Source of the DNA: Symsagittifera roscoffensis
Taxonomy: Eukaryota > Xenacoelomorpha > Acoela > Convolutidae
Direction: 5' to 3'
NCBI RefSeq assembly: GCF_963678635.1
Contig: NC_087065.1
Span: forward strand, 54,960,397-55,024,396
Length of the DNA: 64,000 nt
Shown in pieces: positions 35,804 to 46,121 of this stretch (positions are counted from its first letter, which is position 1; each line of letters opens with the position of its first letter). Both the position numbers and the translations under genes were made by a program. A model generated the notes under the pieces. That model was not told the origin of the DNA, did no database searches, and worked only from the letters and a program-made list of their open reading frames with translations.

Positions 35804-36239
35804 GCATTTCTTAAAAAATTCCTCTGATATTATAATCGAGTTTGATATCAAGATCAATGTCAAAATGGAATGCGCCAGAATTTGTATTATTCATTAGTAA
35901 TATATTCTGAGGTCGCGTACCGTCACAATTTTCTGTTTTAACTTTGAGTGGTTATGAGAATAATGAGTTTTCCTCTTTTCAAATGAAATCTTCTTTGATA
36001 TTCGACTTATTTTCTGATTACTGAGTTCCAAAAGGTGGTTTTCAAAACTTGCATGCTAATTCTCTTTCAGGGTATATTTTAAAACGTGCTATAATATTAT
36101 CGACACATTGTATGTTTCCATATGGATTTCTATCTGATTTTCTTCAAAAAAGTTGAAATGGTTCAACTTGTAAAAACTTTAAGAAATAATTTTGTGAAAC
36201 AGTTTTAGTGGTATGAAAAGTGGTTGTTTTAGGCTTATT

Positions 36240-37200
36240 GACCTTATTAATTTTTGCTTAAGGTTTATTTACTTATTTTCTTCTGGGGTTTCTGGTGTCT
36301 GATTTTGTTCAATATTGTTGATTTGGGTACTGATTGATAGGAGGGGATTGTAACTATCATCAGGTAAATATTTAAGTTGTCAATTACAAGGGTATTGCTT
36401 ATTTTTGACTGGAATGTCTTGAAGTGAAAATTATTGTCTTAGTTCAAGTTGTAGTTATGTCGGATAACAATAGCAGTGATGTTGAACAAGGAATGGGATT
36501 TTCTCAACTTATTCTAATGTATGTTTTTTCGTTTATTCCGGGTATTGGAATTTTGTTTTGCAACTCTCTCTGTGTTCTTTGTGTAGTGGTGGTGTCTTTA
36601 GAGAGTTTTTCTGAGATACTTTTAATTGTTTTTAAATGATTGCGGTAACATTTTTTGGGAATGTCAGGTTTTTTATCCTTGTTTATTAGAGACGTTTCAA
36701 CAATGTGGAGTCCGGAAAAGGAGTATAAATGTTTTAGCTCGCGGAGTGCTTTTTTGGATAAAATGGTAGCACGAAAATTCTGTGTTGTGTAATTTCTTTT
36801 TTGTTTGAATCAATTAGTTTGTATAATTTATCTGTAGGCTTATCAATAAATTGATATGGTCATTTTTTGATAGGTTTTTTTTCTCTGAAATACTTTTCTG
36901 TATTATAAAATTCGGAATTATTACAAAAGCTCTTGTTTTTAAACCGAAAGCTGGTGTAAAGCGTGATTTTTTTTTGAGAATCAGATGTCTGTCTTCCTAA
37001 AAGTTTCAATGCAATTTTCAGATAAATTTCATTTTTTATTTTTGTTTCTGTTCAAATTTCATTCTGTATGAGTACCGGATGCTATTTTCAAGGTTTGTGG
37101 ATGATGAAAATGATATCAAAACTAAATATGAAGTGGTAAATTTTATCAATTAAGTCTTTTATTGGTTGGCAATAATTGGCAATGCCCTTGTACTTTTTTT
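36240..37200. repeat. Duplicated segment (partner at 38,390-39,440)
   Basis: Long matching blocks are shared with 38,390-39,440. Examples are ATTGATAGGAGGGG (36,335 and 38,471), AATGATTGCGGTAACA followed by GGGAATGTCAGG (36,636 and 38,899), GAGACGTTTC-AACAATGTGGAGTCC (36,690 and 38,954), and GGATGCTA with TTTGTGGATGAT (37,078 and 39,349). The offset is about 2.2-2.27 kb with many indels, so the duplication is old. Confidence 0.8.
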
Positions 37201-37480
37201 GAGGCGTTGGCGGTGAACATTATTGGCTTACGTGGCTTTTGATTAAAAATCAATTCATAAGGAGATAACCCAAATGTTGTTTTGGTTTGTGAACTAAATG
37301 CAAGTGGGATTATTTTTTAAATCTGTTGTTCATTCAGTGTGATTTTTATCATCCCCATTAATTAAACATCATATTGAACGATTGATGCCTTCAACTAGTC
37401 AATCTGTCCATAGAGCGTGTGATAGTGGTAGTTGGTTTTTGATTTTGTCTTTGATGTTTTGTTCGATTTAGTTCTTGTTG
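36480..37480 (-). pseudogene. Ty3/gypsy integrase, end of core plus C-terminal region, copy B
   Basis: On the minus strand VEGINRSI (about 37,373-37,396) matches the segment holding the third catalytic residue (Glu) of the DDE integrase. It is followed by FGLSPYELIFNQKPRKPIMF (about 37,215-37,277), the typical TGxSPYELVFG-R-P motif of gypsy integrases. Then come KGPYQ-like and DKPTDKLYKLIDSNKKEI segments, and ALRELKHLYSFSGLHIVET near 36,700-36,750. Several stops and frameshifts break the frame. It is stronger evidence for the family than copy A. Confidence 0.7.
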
Positions 37481-38829
37481 TAATGATGAGTAGATTTTAT
37501 ATGTTGATTTGTATTGTGGTTTGCTGAGCGATGGTCTGGTGTGAATGGATCGGACAATGCTGCATGTCTTCCTTTAAACGTATATGGAGTTTCTAAGTGA
37601 GAAATACAAGTAGAGGATTAGGACTGTTTTGATTGATTTGTTGTAACTATTGACTAGGGGTTTGGGCTGGGTTGTCAGATAGGGAACTTTTTATCAGGGT
37701 TGAATCAGCAATTTTGATTTTTGATTTGATAACTTGTCATGGGTTGATTAGAGTGAGTGTGCTTGGTAACTTTCTTCAAGCAACAATGATTAGTAGATTG
37801 GTCGCTAGAACAAATGCAAAAATTGCTTTTTAAGACCCTTATAAAGGGTCCAATTGACGGAAGCTATTAGAGTTAGAAAAATGACAAAAAAGAAGGTCTT
37901 TCTTTTCTTCAGTTTTTTTTTATCATCCAATAGAAAACTTTTTAGTTATTATTCCTGGTTAGGTTGTCGATGATATGGGAGAAAGAAATGTGTTGTAAGT
38001 ATAAATTGTAAATTTGCAAACTGAACACATAAAACTATGGAAATGATTATAATTATCTAAAAAGTCGCTGAATCGAAAAAAGCAAAAGCTTAAAACGTTT
38101 GGTAAGATTTGTATGAATTTGAAAGGTTGAACAGCTGACCTCAAAAAGAGCATTCAGAAAGTGATTTGCATTTCCTAAAGATTTTATAATTTTTCAAAAT
38201 TGTATCGAGTGCGGTCGGATTGATTTCTTAGTTTTTGGCGAGTGGGTTGTGTATGGAGGAGTTTTGGTGATACAAAATCTGGAGATTTAGATATAAGGTT
38301 GCTAATTCTTGTTTTATTTATTTGATGATCAGGCGTTTTGTTGGGGTAGGTTAACTTTAGGCTCTTTGATCTTAAGACTTTTTTGCTGTAGGTGTTTTCT
38401 TTTTTCTATTTTTTGTCTTTTGGTGGTTTTTGGGGTCTGATTTTATACAAAATTGTTGATTTTTGTAATGATTGATAGGAGGGGTAATAATAGCAGTGAT
38501 GTCCAGCAAGGAATAGGATTTTTTTGAAGAAGTTGGCTGGTTAGTTTTTCGATACTATTTGTTAGAAATGGAAATACTAAGTATTTATTTTAGAAGTTTG
38601 AAACTAGCACTTAACCAATTTTTTTATAATTGTGATTTTGTCTAATTTTTTAAATGTGTTTGAAGAAGACAATAAATAATTAGTGGTTGTTAACACTCTA
38701 ACTTTTCAAATACTTAGGGTTGAGGGATAAAAATGTTAAAATCTTTTTTTGGTTGAATTCGGAGTCGAGATGATTGACGTTGTTGTAACTTTTTTGCGGG
38801 TATTGAGTTTTTGTCGTACAAATTTCTAT

Positions 38830-39450
38830 TTTTATTTCTTCTTTGTGTAGTAGTGGTGTCTATAGAGTGTTTTTATGAGATATTTTTCTTTTTTTTTGAA
38901 TGATTGCGGTAACAGATTGGGAATGTCAGGTATTTTATGATCATTGTTTTCTTGAGACGTTTCAGCAATGTGGAGTCCAGTAAATGAGTCCTTTTGTGTT
39001 AGCTTGCGAAGTGCATTTTTTTGAATAAAATGGTAGGATGTTATTTCTGGGTACTGTAATTTCTTTTTTATTTTGGTCAATTAGTTCGTATGTTACATCT
39101 GTATGTTTATCAGTAATTTGATATGGTCGTTTTCTCCTGGGTTGTATTTTCTTTGAATTTTCTTTTTCTATTGTAAATATGGAATAAAAACAAACGCTTC
39201 AATTTTATTACCTGAAGCTGTGGTAAAGCGTGGATTGTTTTGAGATTAAATGTTTTATCTCGAAATATTTACTTCGCGATTTTTTGTTAATTCATTTTGT
39301 TTTTTGTCTCTGTTTAATATCCATTTCATGTGAGTAACGGATGCTAATTTTAAATTTTGTGGATGATAAAAATTATATTCATCATTAGTATGAAAAGGTA
39401 AATTTTAGCAAATTGAGTGTTTTGTTGGTCGGCAATGTCCTTGTAAATTT
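38830..39450 (-). pseudogene. Ty3/gypsy integrase C-terminal region, copy A
   Basis: The minus strand reads GHCRPTKHSIC, YNFYHPQNLKLASVTH and then a segment ending NALRKLTQKDSFTGLHIAE. These are equivalent, through frameshifts, to the copy at 36.6-37.2 kb. This is the tail after the integrase core, probably including the RxKG/P-type C-terminal domain. An open frame of 82 codons (38,832-39,080) covers the last part. It lies immediately after the RNase H remnant. Confidence 0.55.
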
Positions 39451-39479
39451 TTGTAAAGCAAAGATTTTTTATCAAACTT

Positions 39480-40260
39480 GTTTTTGTGTTAATAGCTGAG
39501 TATTGTTTTTTATCCATGAAGAACATTTTATGGGTTCAAATGTATTGTCATTCTGCTTGTGTAAAAAGTTTTAAGTTTGCTGATAATAAATTCATTTTGT
39601 TTGTTCATTTATGTAATTGTAAAAAGGCAACGCTTACTCCAAACTTTGATGCCTCGCTCATTGCTTAAGCAGGTTGGTTTGGGTCTGGGACAGTATTTGA
39701 GACTTAATCGCTGATAGATTTTTTATTTTCGTGGAAACTTTTTAATGTTCCTGTGTCCATTTGATATTACTTTGTTGACGTGGTATGTTGTTATATGGTC
39801 TAAGACAGAGTTGCATTTTATAAACCGATTTGCTTAAGAAACTTAACTTTCCAAGCAATTCTGGTATTTTCTTTTTATTAATTGATGGTTGAAGTCTTGA
39901 ATCAGGTTTGTGTGTGAGTTTAGAGGTATAATTGTTTAACCTTTATTGATATGTCCTTGAACGGAAATGAGAAAGAAACATGATTTCTCTGCAGCTTTTT
40001 CCACATGTTTTTTAAAAAAAAATTGATGATATTTGTCAAAAACTTTGAACATTTTTTGTTTTGTTTGTGAAAACATCGTCGAAGTATGTGATTACAATTT
40101 TACTCAGGGTTACTGGTCGAAGTTGTTTTTTCTTGAAGGTAGAAAAATCTGCTGATCCTTTGGAGATGCCATTGAAAAATTTATTAACTTCGTATTGTTA
40201 GTTTTCAATAATGAACTTTGTTAAATGACATGGTTTTTCATCTAGAGGCTTTTGATTATA
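39480..40260 (-). pseudogene. Ty3/gypsy reverse transcriptase/RNase H remnant
   Basis: On the minus strand KIVITYFDDVFTN is read at about 40,063-40,101; YFDDV at 40,072-40,086 corresponds to the YxDD catalytic motif. Downstream come IPELLGKLSFLSKSVYKM, the FLG-N-Y-R-F type segment after the palm, and IKWTQEH, matching the W-x-x-x-H/E segment before RNase H. A frame-shifted EASKFGVSVAFLQ then corresponds to the first RNase H strand (DAS-x-x-G-x-A). At about 39,460 the RNase H runs directly into integrase C-terminal sequence, so the rest of RNase H and the integrase core are deleted in this copy. Confidence 0.65.
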
Positions 40261-40999
40261 TGAGCTAATCATATCTACTGTATTTGGGGTATTTGAAAAT
40301 AAATCTGCTAGTCGCTCAAAATCTTTTTGATTTATTTGAGAGTGTTGTGTTTTAAACATTCTTAAAAATTGTTGCTGTTCTATTGTTAATTTGATAATTG
40401 AAATGAGGGTTTATTTTAAAGAATTTTTGTGAAAAAATCGATATTTCGTTTTAGTTCTTAAATGATAGTGTTAATTGATAATTCTTCGTTTAATAATGTA
40501 GATTGTTAATAATTTCAAAATATTCTTTACCCTTAATGCTCTTTCGTGAGTTGGTCGTAATGTTGGACATCCGAGTTATCCTAGGGAAAAGTGATATTGT
40601 ACGGTGAGTTGTTGTATATATGTCCTATAATTACGTCTGTTTTGGTGCTTTTGCATATTTAATTTATGAGGTTGTTATACTAAAAAACTTGTGGGTTCAA
40701 CTGTATTCAGGGACAGACATGTATAAGTGTTGCGTGTTTTGATCATTATTCTATTGGTAAATTTGGTTGATCGAAAAACAATTCGCATTGACAGTTAATG
40801 ATTTGAAGTGTTTTTGTAATTGATTATATATAGGGTAATTTTTTGAAAAGATTGGATTATGTTTATTAGGTCGTTGAAAAAATGTTAGATATGTATTAAT
40901 TTTTCTTGTGTACTTCTCTTAGATTTGTAAGTATTCAGAAGATTAATCGTTGGCATGCGCTTAGTAATGAAAGGTATACCTATAATATCGTATTTAGTA

Positions 41000-42120
41000 T
41001 GTGTGATGTGAAATTTTTGCTTAAGCGGTTTTAATAGAAGTTTATTTTTGTTCCATTTTCCTTGTTATCTCTCATTGTCCTGGTATGACAGATAATTGAG
41101 TTTTTTCATAATTTTTGAAGTTTGTGCCTTGTGCTGTAGCTAATTTGAATAGAAATGTGAAACCGGATTTTTGGGGTTTCATAAATGAATTTCGTTCCAT
41201 GTATTAAGATTAATAGTATTGGATTCTGCTCATGAATTTATATAAAATTCCAGTTCAAGGTCTGGTGATTGAGTTTTTTTCGGGCTCTCTAAAAGAAGGG
41301 GGATTGTCTCTAGGCGAGGTGTTTTTGGTTGTATTCCGGTATGTTTTATTCGTATTGGAACGATTGTCAAAAATATGTGGGTTTAATTTGTTTCGATTGT
41401 TTGGTCAATGTTAGGTTTGTTGAAATTGGAGTTCTAAATAAATGTTGTAATCTCGTTTTCACTTTATTCATCTGTGCTTTCACAGTATATATGACTCCAT
41501 TACTTTTCTGAAGTTTCTCTATTTTCTAATCGCGGTGGGTCTGAAGTTGTTTCAACTGTAGCTTGTACCTGATTTTTCAGTCATTGATGTTTAGGCGTAC
41601 TGGTTCTATAGTTATTATTTTGTCTACTTGAATACTGTGAAATATTTCCAGTTTAACTTATAGCAAATTATGATTTAGTTACCTCAATTTGAGAAACGTC
41701 AATTGCTATTTGCAATAATGAAGGGCCACAACCGAACAGTGTAACTCCAGCATAGTTCGCGGCGAAACCAACGGTACTTTTCGGTTTTTAATTAAAAACT
41801 AGAGGCTGGGTGGCATGCGGAATGAAAGAAATGACTGGGAGTATTGGAATCACATTTAGAGAGCAATTTTTTAAAATTAATTGATGATAATTTAATGACC
41901 TCTAAAGAAATTGTAGAAATTTAAAAGGAAATCTTTTTCAAATTGTAGATTATTGCGAAAAATTATGTGCTGTGAAAAGGAAAAGTTCATTCCGAAATTA
42001 TTGACTTGTTGGGCATTTAAGTTCAAATTCGTATGTAAAACTGTAGGTGAAAAACAATACCAAACCTACCGAAACCTAAAAAAAACATCTATAATTGAAG
42101 ATCATTTTTCGGTTCGGTAC
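41000..42120. other. AT-rich stretch, no gene recognised
   Basis: Only short, low-complexity frames are visible. Part of it could be the 5' end (gag/LTR) of the decayed minus-strand gypsy DNA, but nothing can be matched. Confidence 0.4.
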
Positions 42121-42129
42121 TACATCGTT

Positions 42130-42640
42130 ATCATCATACAACTCTCAGCACTCAACTCCCCTTTAAGACTTCTTTTGAACACGTTTACGCTTGGAACGAA
42201 ACAAACTTGGTGGCATTCGATGAAATGAAACTCAAAATGATAAAAATCACCTAGTAAAGCAGTTTTGATGTGGAAGAAAAGTCGTGCCTGAAAACCGACG
42301 CATCACATAACATACTGAGTGCAACGCCAACAGTTATAAGAGAAAGGTAGGGCTACACTCAAGATTTGAATCCACCCACGAAAAAAAAACATTTTGCGTA
42401 CGAGCCCAAATCATGTGGTGTTTTGCGGGATAGAAGATTTCAAAAACTAACAATTTGAGGCCGGGTGATCATCAGGTTCTTTCATCAGCATTTGAACAAA
42501 CCATGGGAACAAGACAATGCATAGCCGATTAACACGTTGGGTTGGAAGATAACTTTTCGCTTTTATTGAAAAAGGATGTTAGGGTCACGGACTTAATCCA
42601 GATCACCTTCCGGAAAAGTAATAACTATATCCCACCTACA
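42130..42640 (+). pseudogene. Ty3/gypsy RT-end/RNase H relic
   Basis: The plus strand reads NETNLVAFDEMKLKMIKIT, which fits the F-x-W-x-x-x-AF-x-x-K segment before RNase H. FDVEEKSCLKTDASHNILSA follows at about 42,257-42,316, with the TDAS motif of the first RNase H catalytic Asp. Further on, SRLTRWVGR near 42,525 matches the SRLTRW-R-L motif of gypsy RNase H. Frameshifts and stops interrupt it. The relic is on the opposite strand to the 33-41 kb gypsy DNA and looks closer to the 55.6-kb element lineage. Confidence 0.6.
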
Positions 42641-43254
42641 ACAGAGAGTTTGTGAAATATTAAAAATTCAATTAGTTATTCCATGAACCACTGAAGCAAA
42701 ATAAAATTTGCGAATATGTAGAGGAATCAAAGGAGGCTGTAAATTGTATTCTTTCGAATTCGAGCCAGCTGATTAGTTAATAAATTCGAGTATAGTATTA
42801 GCTAAAGAATTCCAATGTTCTCCTAATTACTGTTCATTTGATTTTTTACAAAAAAAAACTGTTTTTTTTTCTCGCAATAATCTATGTTTACATCCCAACC
42901 AAGGGTATTTTTGAAAGTTTTCTCTTTTGACTGTTTTCTGCTTAGGTGAATATAGCACTGACACTGCATTGTGTGATTTTCACCATCTTCTCTCTCATCC
43001 AATACGCAATATTTCTCGTGGCGCGATCGGTTGTTGCCATTTAAAAAACTACCAATCATTACCGAGCAAACGATACACAATTTAACTTTAATTTCAAGGA
43101 ACACTAAAACTCTTTGATTTTTTTTAATTCAACGAAAAAAAAATATTGTAGTGCAGCCACTGCTTCATGATTTTAATTGAGCTGTCCTGACTATAGTAGC
43201 AATGAATTAGCAAATATTGACTATATCTTATAAATGGCAACAAATCGATCTTTA

Positions 43255-43407
43255 CTCAGAATGAGGGCGTCAGTCAAATGGAGGTGGGGCTGGCTCAAGT
43301 GGCGGGTTCAATCGGGGCCATGGCGAAGGCTCCATGCTACCTGGCCATAGGAAAGATGCGAGCAGCATTCACCAAATCAGTACGCAGGATGTCACTCCAA
43401 ATGTAGT
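43255..43407 (+). other. Short coding-like, GC-rich fragment, unrecognised
   Basis: After an acceptor-like CTTTACTCAG a GC-rich open frame reads about 49 residues (it includes MEVGLAQVAGSIGAMAKAP) and ends at TAG 43,405. The Ala/Gly/Met-rich helix has no family that I recognise. It could be a last exon or a piece of a retroelement gag. Confidence 0.25.
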
Positions 43408-43444
43408 AAGAAAGAAGAAAAATGGTTACATATTCTAGTGGATA

Positions 43445-43575
43445 CAAAGGCAAACAAGACTGCTCGTATCAGGGCGAAGCCCTGAATGTTCCGACAGCCT
43501 TTTAAGCTTTATGGAGCAGTAATAACATTAGAAAATTTCAATGAAATAAAAAAAAATGAAAAAAAAATTAATGGC
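43445..43575 (-). repeat. Dispersed repeat with TCAGGGC hairpin, copy 2
   Basis: Reverse complement of copy 1: CAAACAAGACTGCTCGTATC precedes TCAGGGC-GAA-GCCCTGA (43,469-43,485, perfect 7-bp stem), followed by CCGACAGCCTTTTAAGCTT and GGAGCAGTAATAACA. It ends just before the 5' LTR of the BEL/Pao element. Confidence 0.75.
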
Positions 43576-43592
43576 TAGTTAAAAAGTCGAAA

Positions 43593-44038
43593 TGTTGCAA
43601 TGCAAATGTACAAGATTATAGAATAAAACAAGAGTATAGATGCATATAAAATAAGCACAGTTGGACAAGCGGACTAAGTCAAAGTAACGTTACATTTCCG
43701 TCGACGTAGGTTCGAGTCCCCGACCTGTCAATGTATTAATATACTAAATGTATTAATCCTATTTTAACTGTTTTTTGGTTCTAATTCGGTTCAGCCTTGA
43801 TTAAGACTGACCGCCAAAAAGAGCAATTTGTCTCAAGGACATTACCGACCGGTTCGTGTGGCTAGCTTGCACCAATTTGTTCATTGAAACTGTGGATTGT
43901 TAAAATTATGAAAGTGAGTTGTGTGAAATGTTGGCTTTTAAATTAATGACGATGAATGTATGTTTTGCCGAGAATACTACGAGTTAAAACAATTATTTGC
44001 CGAGCCGTTTTATACAGTTTTGGAGATTAGAGCGCACA
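43593..44038 (+). repeat. 5' LTR of BEL/Pao element
   Basis: It begins TGTTGCAATGC and ends GCGCACA, giving the usual TG...CA ends, and is 446 bp long. It contains the TATA-like GCATATAAAA at about 43,641, a tRNA-like segment (43,655-43,729) and a long region identical or nearly so to the 3' LTR, including CGGTTCAGCCTTGATTAAG. Confidence 0.9.
43655..43729 (+). promoter_or_regulatory. tRNA-like sequence with Pol III A and B boxes inside the 5' LTR
   Basis: TGGACAAGCGGACTAAG (43,662-43,678) fits an A box/D-arm, and GGTTCGAGTCCC (43,709-43,720) fits the B-box consensus GGTTCGANTCC. Spacing is normal for a tRNA. The D stem GAC/GTC pairs, but the anticodon arm contains the palindrome GTAACGTTAC instead of a proper stem-loop, and the acceptor ends do not pair. 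It is therefore a tRNA-derived relic (Leu/Ser-type D-arm), not a functional tRNA. The 3' LTR keeps both boxes. Confidence 0.6.
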
Positions 44039-44041
44039 TTT

Positions 44042-44059
44042 TGGCGCCCCACAAGGGAC
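44042..44059 (+). promoter_or_regulatory. Primer-binding site of BEL/Pao element
   Basis: TGGCGCCCCACAAGGGAC starts 3 nt after the LTR end. TGGCGCC is complementary to a tRNA 3' end of the form GGCGCCA; the first eight and last six bases match the retroviral Lys-type primer site. The tRNA identity is inferred. Confidence 0.65.
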
Positions 44060-44062
44060 CTT

Positions 44063-44470
44063 CGAGTATTCTAGCAAACCTTCAGGTCCAGTCGAGTATT
44101 CCAGCCGAGTATTCCTTCAGGCCAGTCGAGTATTCTAGCAAACCTTCAGGTCCAGTCGAGTATTCCAGCCGAGCATTCCTTCAGGCCAATCGAGTATTCC
44201 AGCAAACCTTCAGGTCTATTATCCCAGCCTTCTGGTCCACAAGGGACCCGAGTGTATCAATCGTCCCGAGGGTTCAGTTGTCTCGAGTGCCCAGTTAAAT
44301 AATCTAGGGATCTATTATCGTCAGTTGGAGTATCCCAGCCTTCTGGTCGACAAGGGACTCGAGTGTATCAATTGTCCCGAGGGTCCAGTTTTCTCGAGGG
44401 CCCAGTTAAGGAATCTAGGGATCTGTTATCGCCAATTGGAGTATCCAAGCCTTCTGGTCGACAGGGGACA
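44063..44470 (+). repeat. Leader tandem repeats: 64-bp units then 111-bp units
   Basis: CGAGTATTCTAGCAAACC or its variant starts at 44,063, 44,127 and 44,191 (64-bp period). CCCAGCCTTCTGGTC followed by ACAAGGGAC starts at about 44,223, 44,334 and 44,445 (111-bp period). Each 111-bp unit repeats ACAAGGGAC, which is also the end of the primer-binding site. The repeats lie between the primer site and the coding region. Confidence 0.85.
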
Positions 44471-45030
44471 CCGTATCAGCAACACGAGAGACACGACGAG
44501 TGATTTATTTGGCCGAAGTGTCCAGCTGGACGAGTTGGCAGATCCTGTGTTGCAGATCGATGGTTTGATAATCCGAAACCGGTGTCGCCAATCTCCAATT
44601 AAAAACTGTAAGACGTTTCCAAAACTTTTGAAACTCACCATTCGTGCTTTAAATTTATATACAATGTCATATATGCTAGAAATTTTCCCGCAAGCTAGCC
44701 CCAGGTAATTCTTCTCAATACCCAAAACTTTTGGACAGTTCCGTTGAACTGAAATATCTTACAGTCGGTACAAAGACAAACTGACTTGACATTTTTTCTC
44801 GATACCAAAAATTTTTGGATGTATGTGAACGGAATATTAATCAGTGAAATTGGAACATAATAAAGAGGTACTGGACTAGTTTTTTGTTTTTGGATTGGTT
44901 TATGACTCGAACCTGCTGACCAAAATGTTCTGAAAAGTTTTGTGAAAAAAGTAAAAAGTTGACAAAAAATCCTCAAAACGTCTCCAGAATTCCGCGAAAC
45001 TGTGCTGTGAGATGACACCAACCTCATGTT

Positions 45031-45346
45031 AAGTGGTCTGGTAGCGAAATATCAGGTAAATTAAGTTGAGTTTTTTCATCCTCAGGTTTCTTTTGCGTGT
45101 TTTGTTGGAACTTAACCAATTTGCCTGATCCCCCACCCACCATTGGTGAAATTGAAAGCCAGTTCGCTTCAAATAAAACAAGGCCGTTTCAGCCCGTCCG
45201 ATTATTGACTTCGTTGCGTGACAGTAAAGTTGAGTGGTCAGGTACGGGGATATTAAGTGAGTTAAGTTGAATTCTTTCATCCGCAGGTTTACTCCGTGTG
45301 TGTTGTTGGAGTTCAACCGACCTACCTAATTTTCCAACCCCATTGG
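45031..45346 (+). repeat. Leader duplication, about 201-bp offset
   Basis: AGTGGTCTGGTA, TTAAGTTGAGTTTTTTCATCC and CAGGTTTCT-GTGTTGTTGGA-type blocks at 45,031-45,145 recur at 45,232-45,346 with substitutions. Each copy has a splice-acceptor-like TTTCATCCNCAG. Confidence 0.7.
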
Positions 45347-45388
45347 TACTTAAGCGTAACGAAGCCGTCGCATAGGTCCCCTAAGTGT

Positions 45389-46027
45389 ATGGTATTCATT
45401 CTAGGAGCTAGTTGTTTGGATCACGCGCTCCGAAAACTTCCCGCTCCGTCCCAGAAGCGCGTCAAAGATACTTGCTTTACGAAGCCAGGTTTAAGTTTGA
45501 ACTTTAACGCTAGGGACTCTCAGAAAACAATACAGTACTACCTTCATCACTACTTGCCGCACCGTAAAGACCTTGTAATTTGGCACGACGCCATTAATAA
45601 CTCGATAAGTAGGCACCGCCGCAACAATAACCGCAAGCTGAGTAGTGAGCAACTTGTCACTTTATTATTAAGGTATAGGACAAACATTTGTGCGATCGTA
45701 TACTGTAGACGGAACTGAACCGAGGATATAGAGGAAAGTTTCGACAGGTATTCTCGTTCTGAACGTCGTTAAAGATTTTATCTCTAAGCGTAAGGCTAAG
45801 GACCAGGTACTAATTGAGAAGTACAAAGAGCTTCACCAGCCTCCTTCCCTTGAGTTAAAGACTCTCCTCCTTCTAAGGCGTTATAGCGCTAATCTTAACA
45901 TCCTTAAGACACGTAAGAAGCGGAACCGCTTACCCCTCAAAGCTCGGAAAGCTCTAAAAAATAGGCTTCAGGCAGACGCTTTGAGACGTCAAGTTCCCCC
46001 GTCTTGTAACCTAATGTTGATTTACTA
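45389..46027 (+). pseudogene. Extra leader ORF of BEL/Pao element, SGNH-hydrolase-like hints
   Basis: From ATG 45,389 a frame runs to 45,718. After a one-base shift near 45,710, and past one in-frame TAG near 45,736, it continues to the stop at 46,025-46,027, about 210 codons in all. The product starts MVFILGASCLDHALRKLP, has DLVIWHDAINNSIS in the middle and ICAIVYCRR before the shift, and ends in a very basic helix rich in Arg/Lys. The G-x-S-x-x-D start and the buried D-x-VIWHD strand recall SGNH/GDSL hydrolases, but a catalytic triad is not proven. It sits between the 5' LTR and gag, where standard BEL/Pao elements have only leader. A TTTTCTATAG acceptor-like site lies just before gag. I do not recognise the family. 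Confidence 0.6.
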
Positions 46028-46121
46028 ATGCAAATTTAATTATGTACCAAAACAGTATCTCATTTTATTGATTGTTTTCTATAGGTGAGCATCTGTAGAA
46101 TATTGTCAATTTGTGAAAAAC

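Larger units (their letters stand above)
33200..41000 (-). mobile_element. Heavily decayed Ty3/gypsy DNA, at least two overlapping copies
   Basis: The plus strand is T-rich and the minus strand reads, in order from 40.3 kb downward, reverse transcriptase, RNase H, then integrase C-terminal sequence. A second copy of integrase sequence follows further down. Stops and frameshifts are frequent. The order RT, RNase H, integrase defines Ty3/gypsy. A duplicated 3' part (38.39-39.44 kb against 36.24-37.20 kb) shows that either a second element inserted nearby or the 3' half was duplicated. Downstream minus-strand frames (33.2-35.8 kb) could be the 3' ORF of the element, but I recognise no envelope motif. 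Limits and LTRs were not found, so the ends given are approximate. Confidence 0.65.

Noticed and set aside
36424-36639. Small membrane-protein gene on the plus strand
   Set aside because: The hydrophobic frame is antisense to the decayed minus-strand gypsy DNA and is not preserved in the duplicated segment at 38.5-38.9 kb.
43655-43729. Functional tRNA gene
   Set aside because: A and B boxes are present but the acceptor ends do not pair and the anticodon arm is not a proper stem-loop.
44325-44708. Protein-coding gene in the BEL/Pao leader (127 codons)
   Set aside because: Its first third is made of the 111-bp tandem repeat and the rest shows no recognised motif; it is treated as leader.
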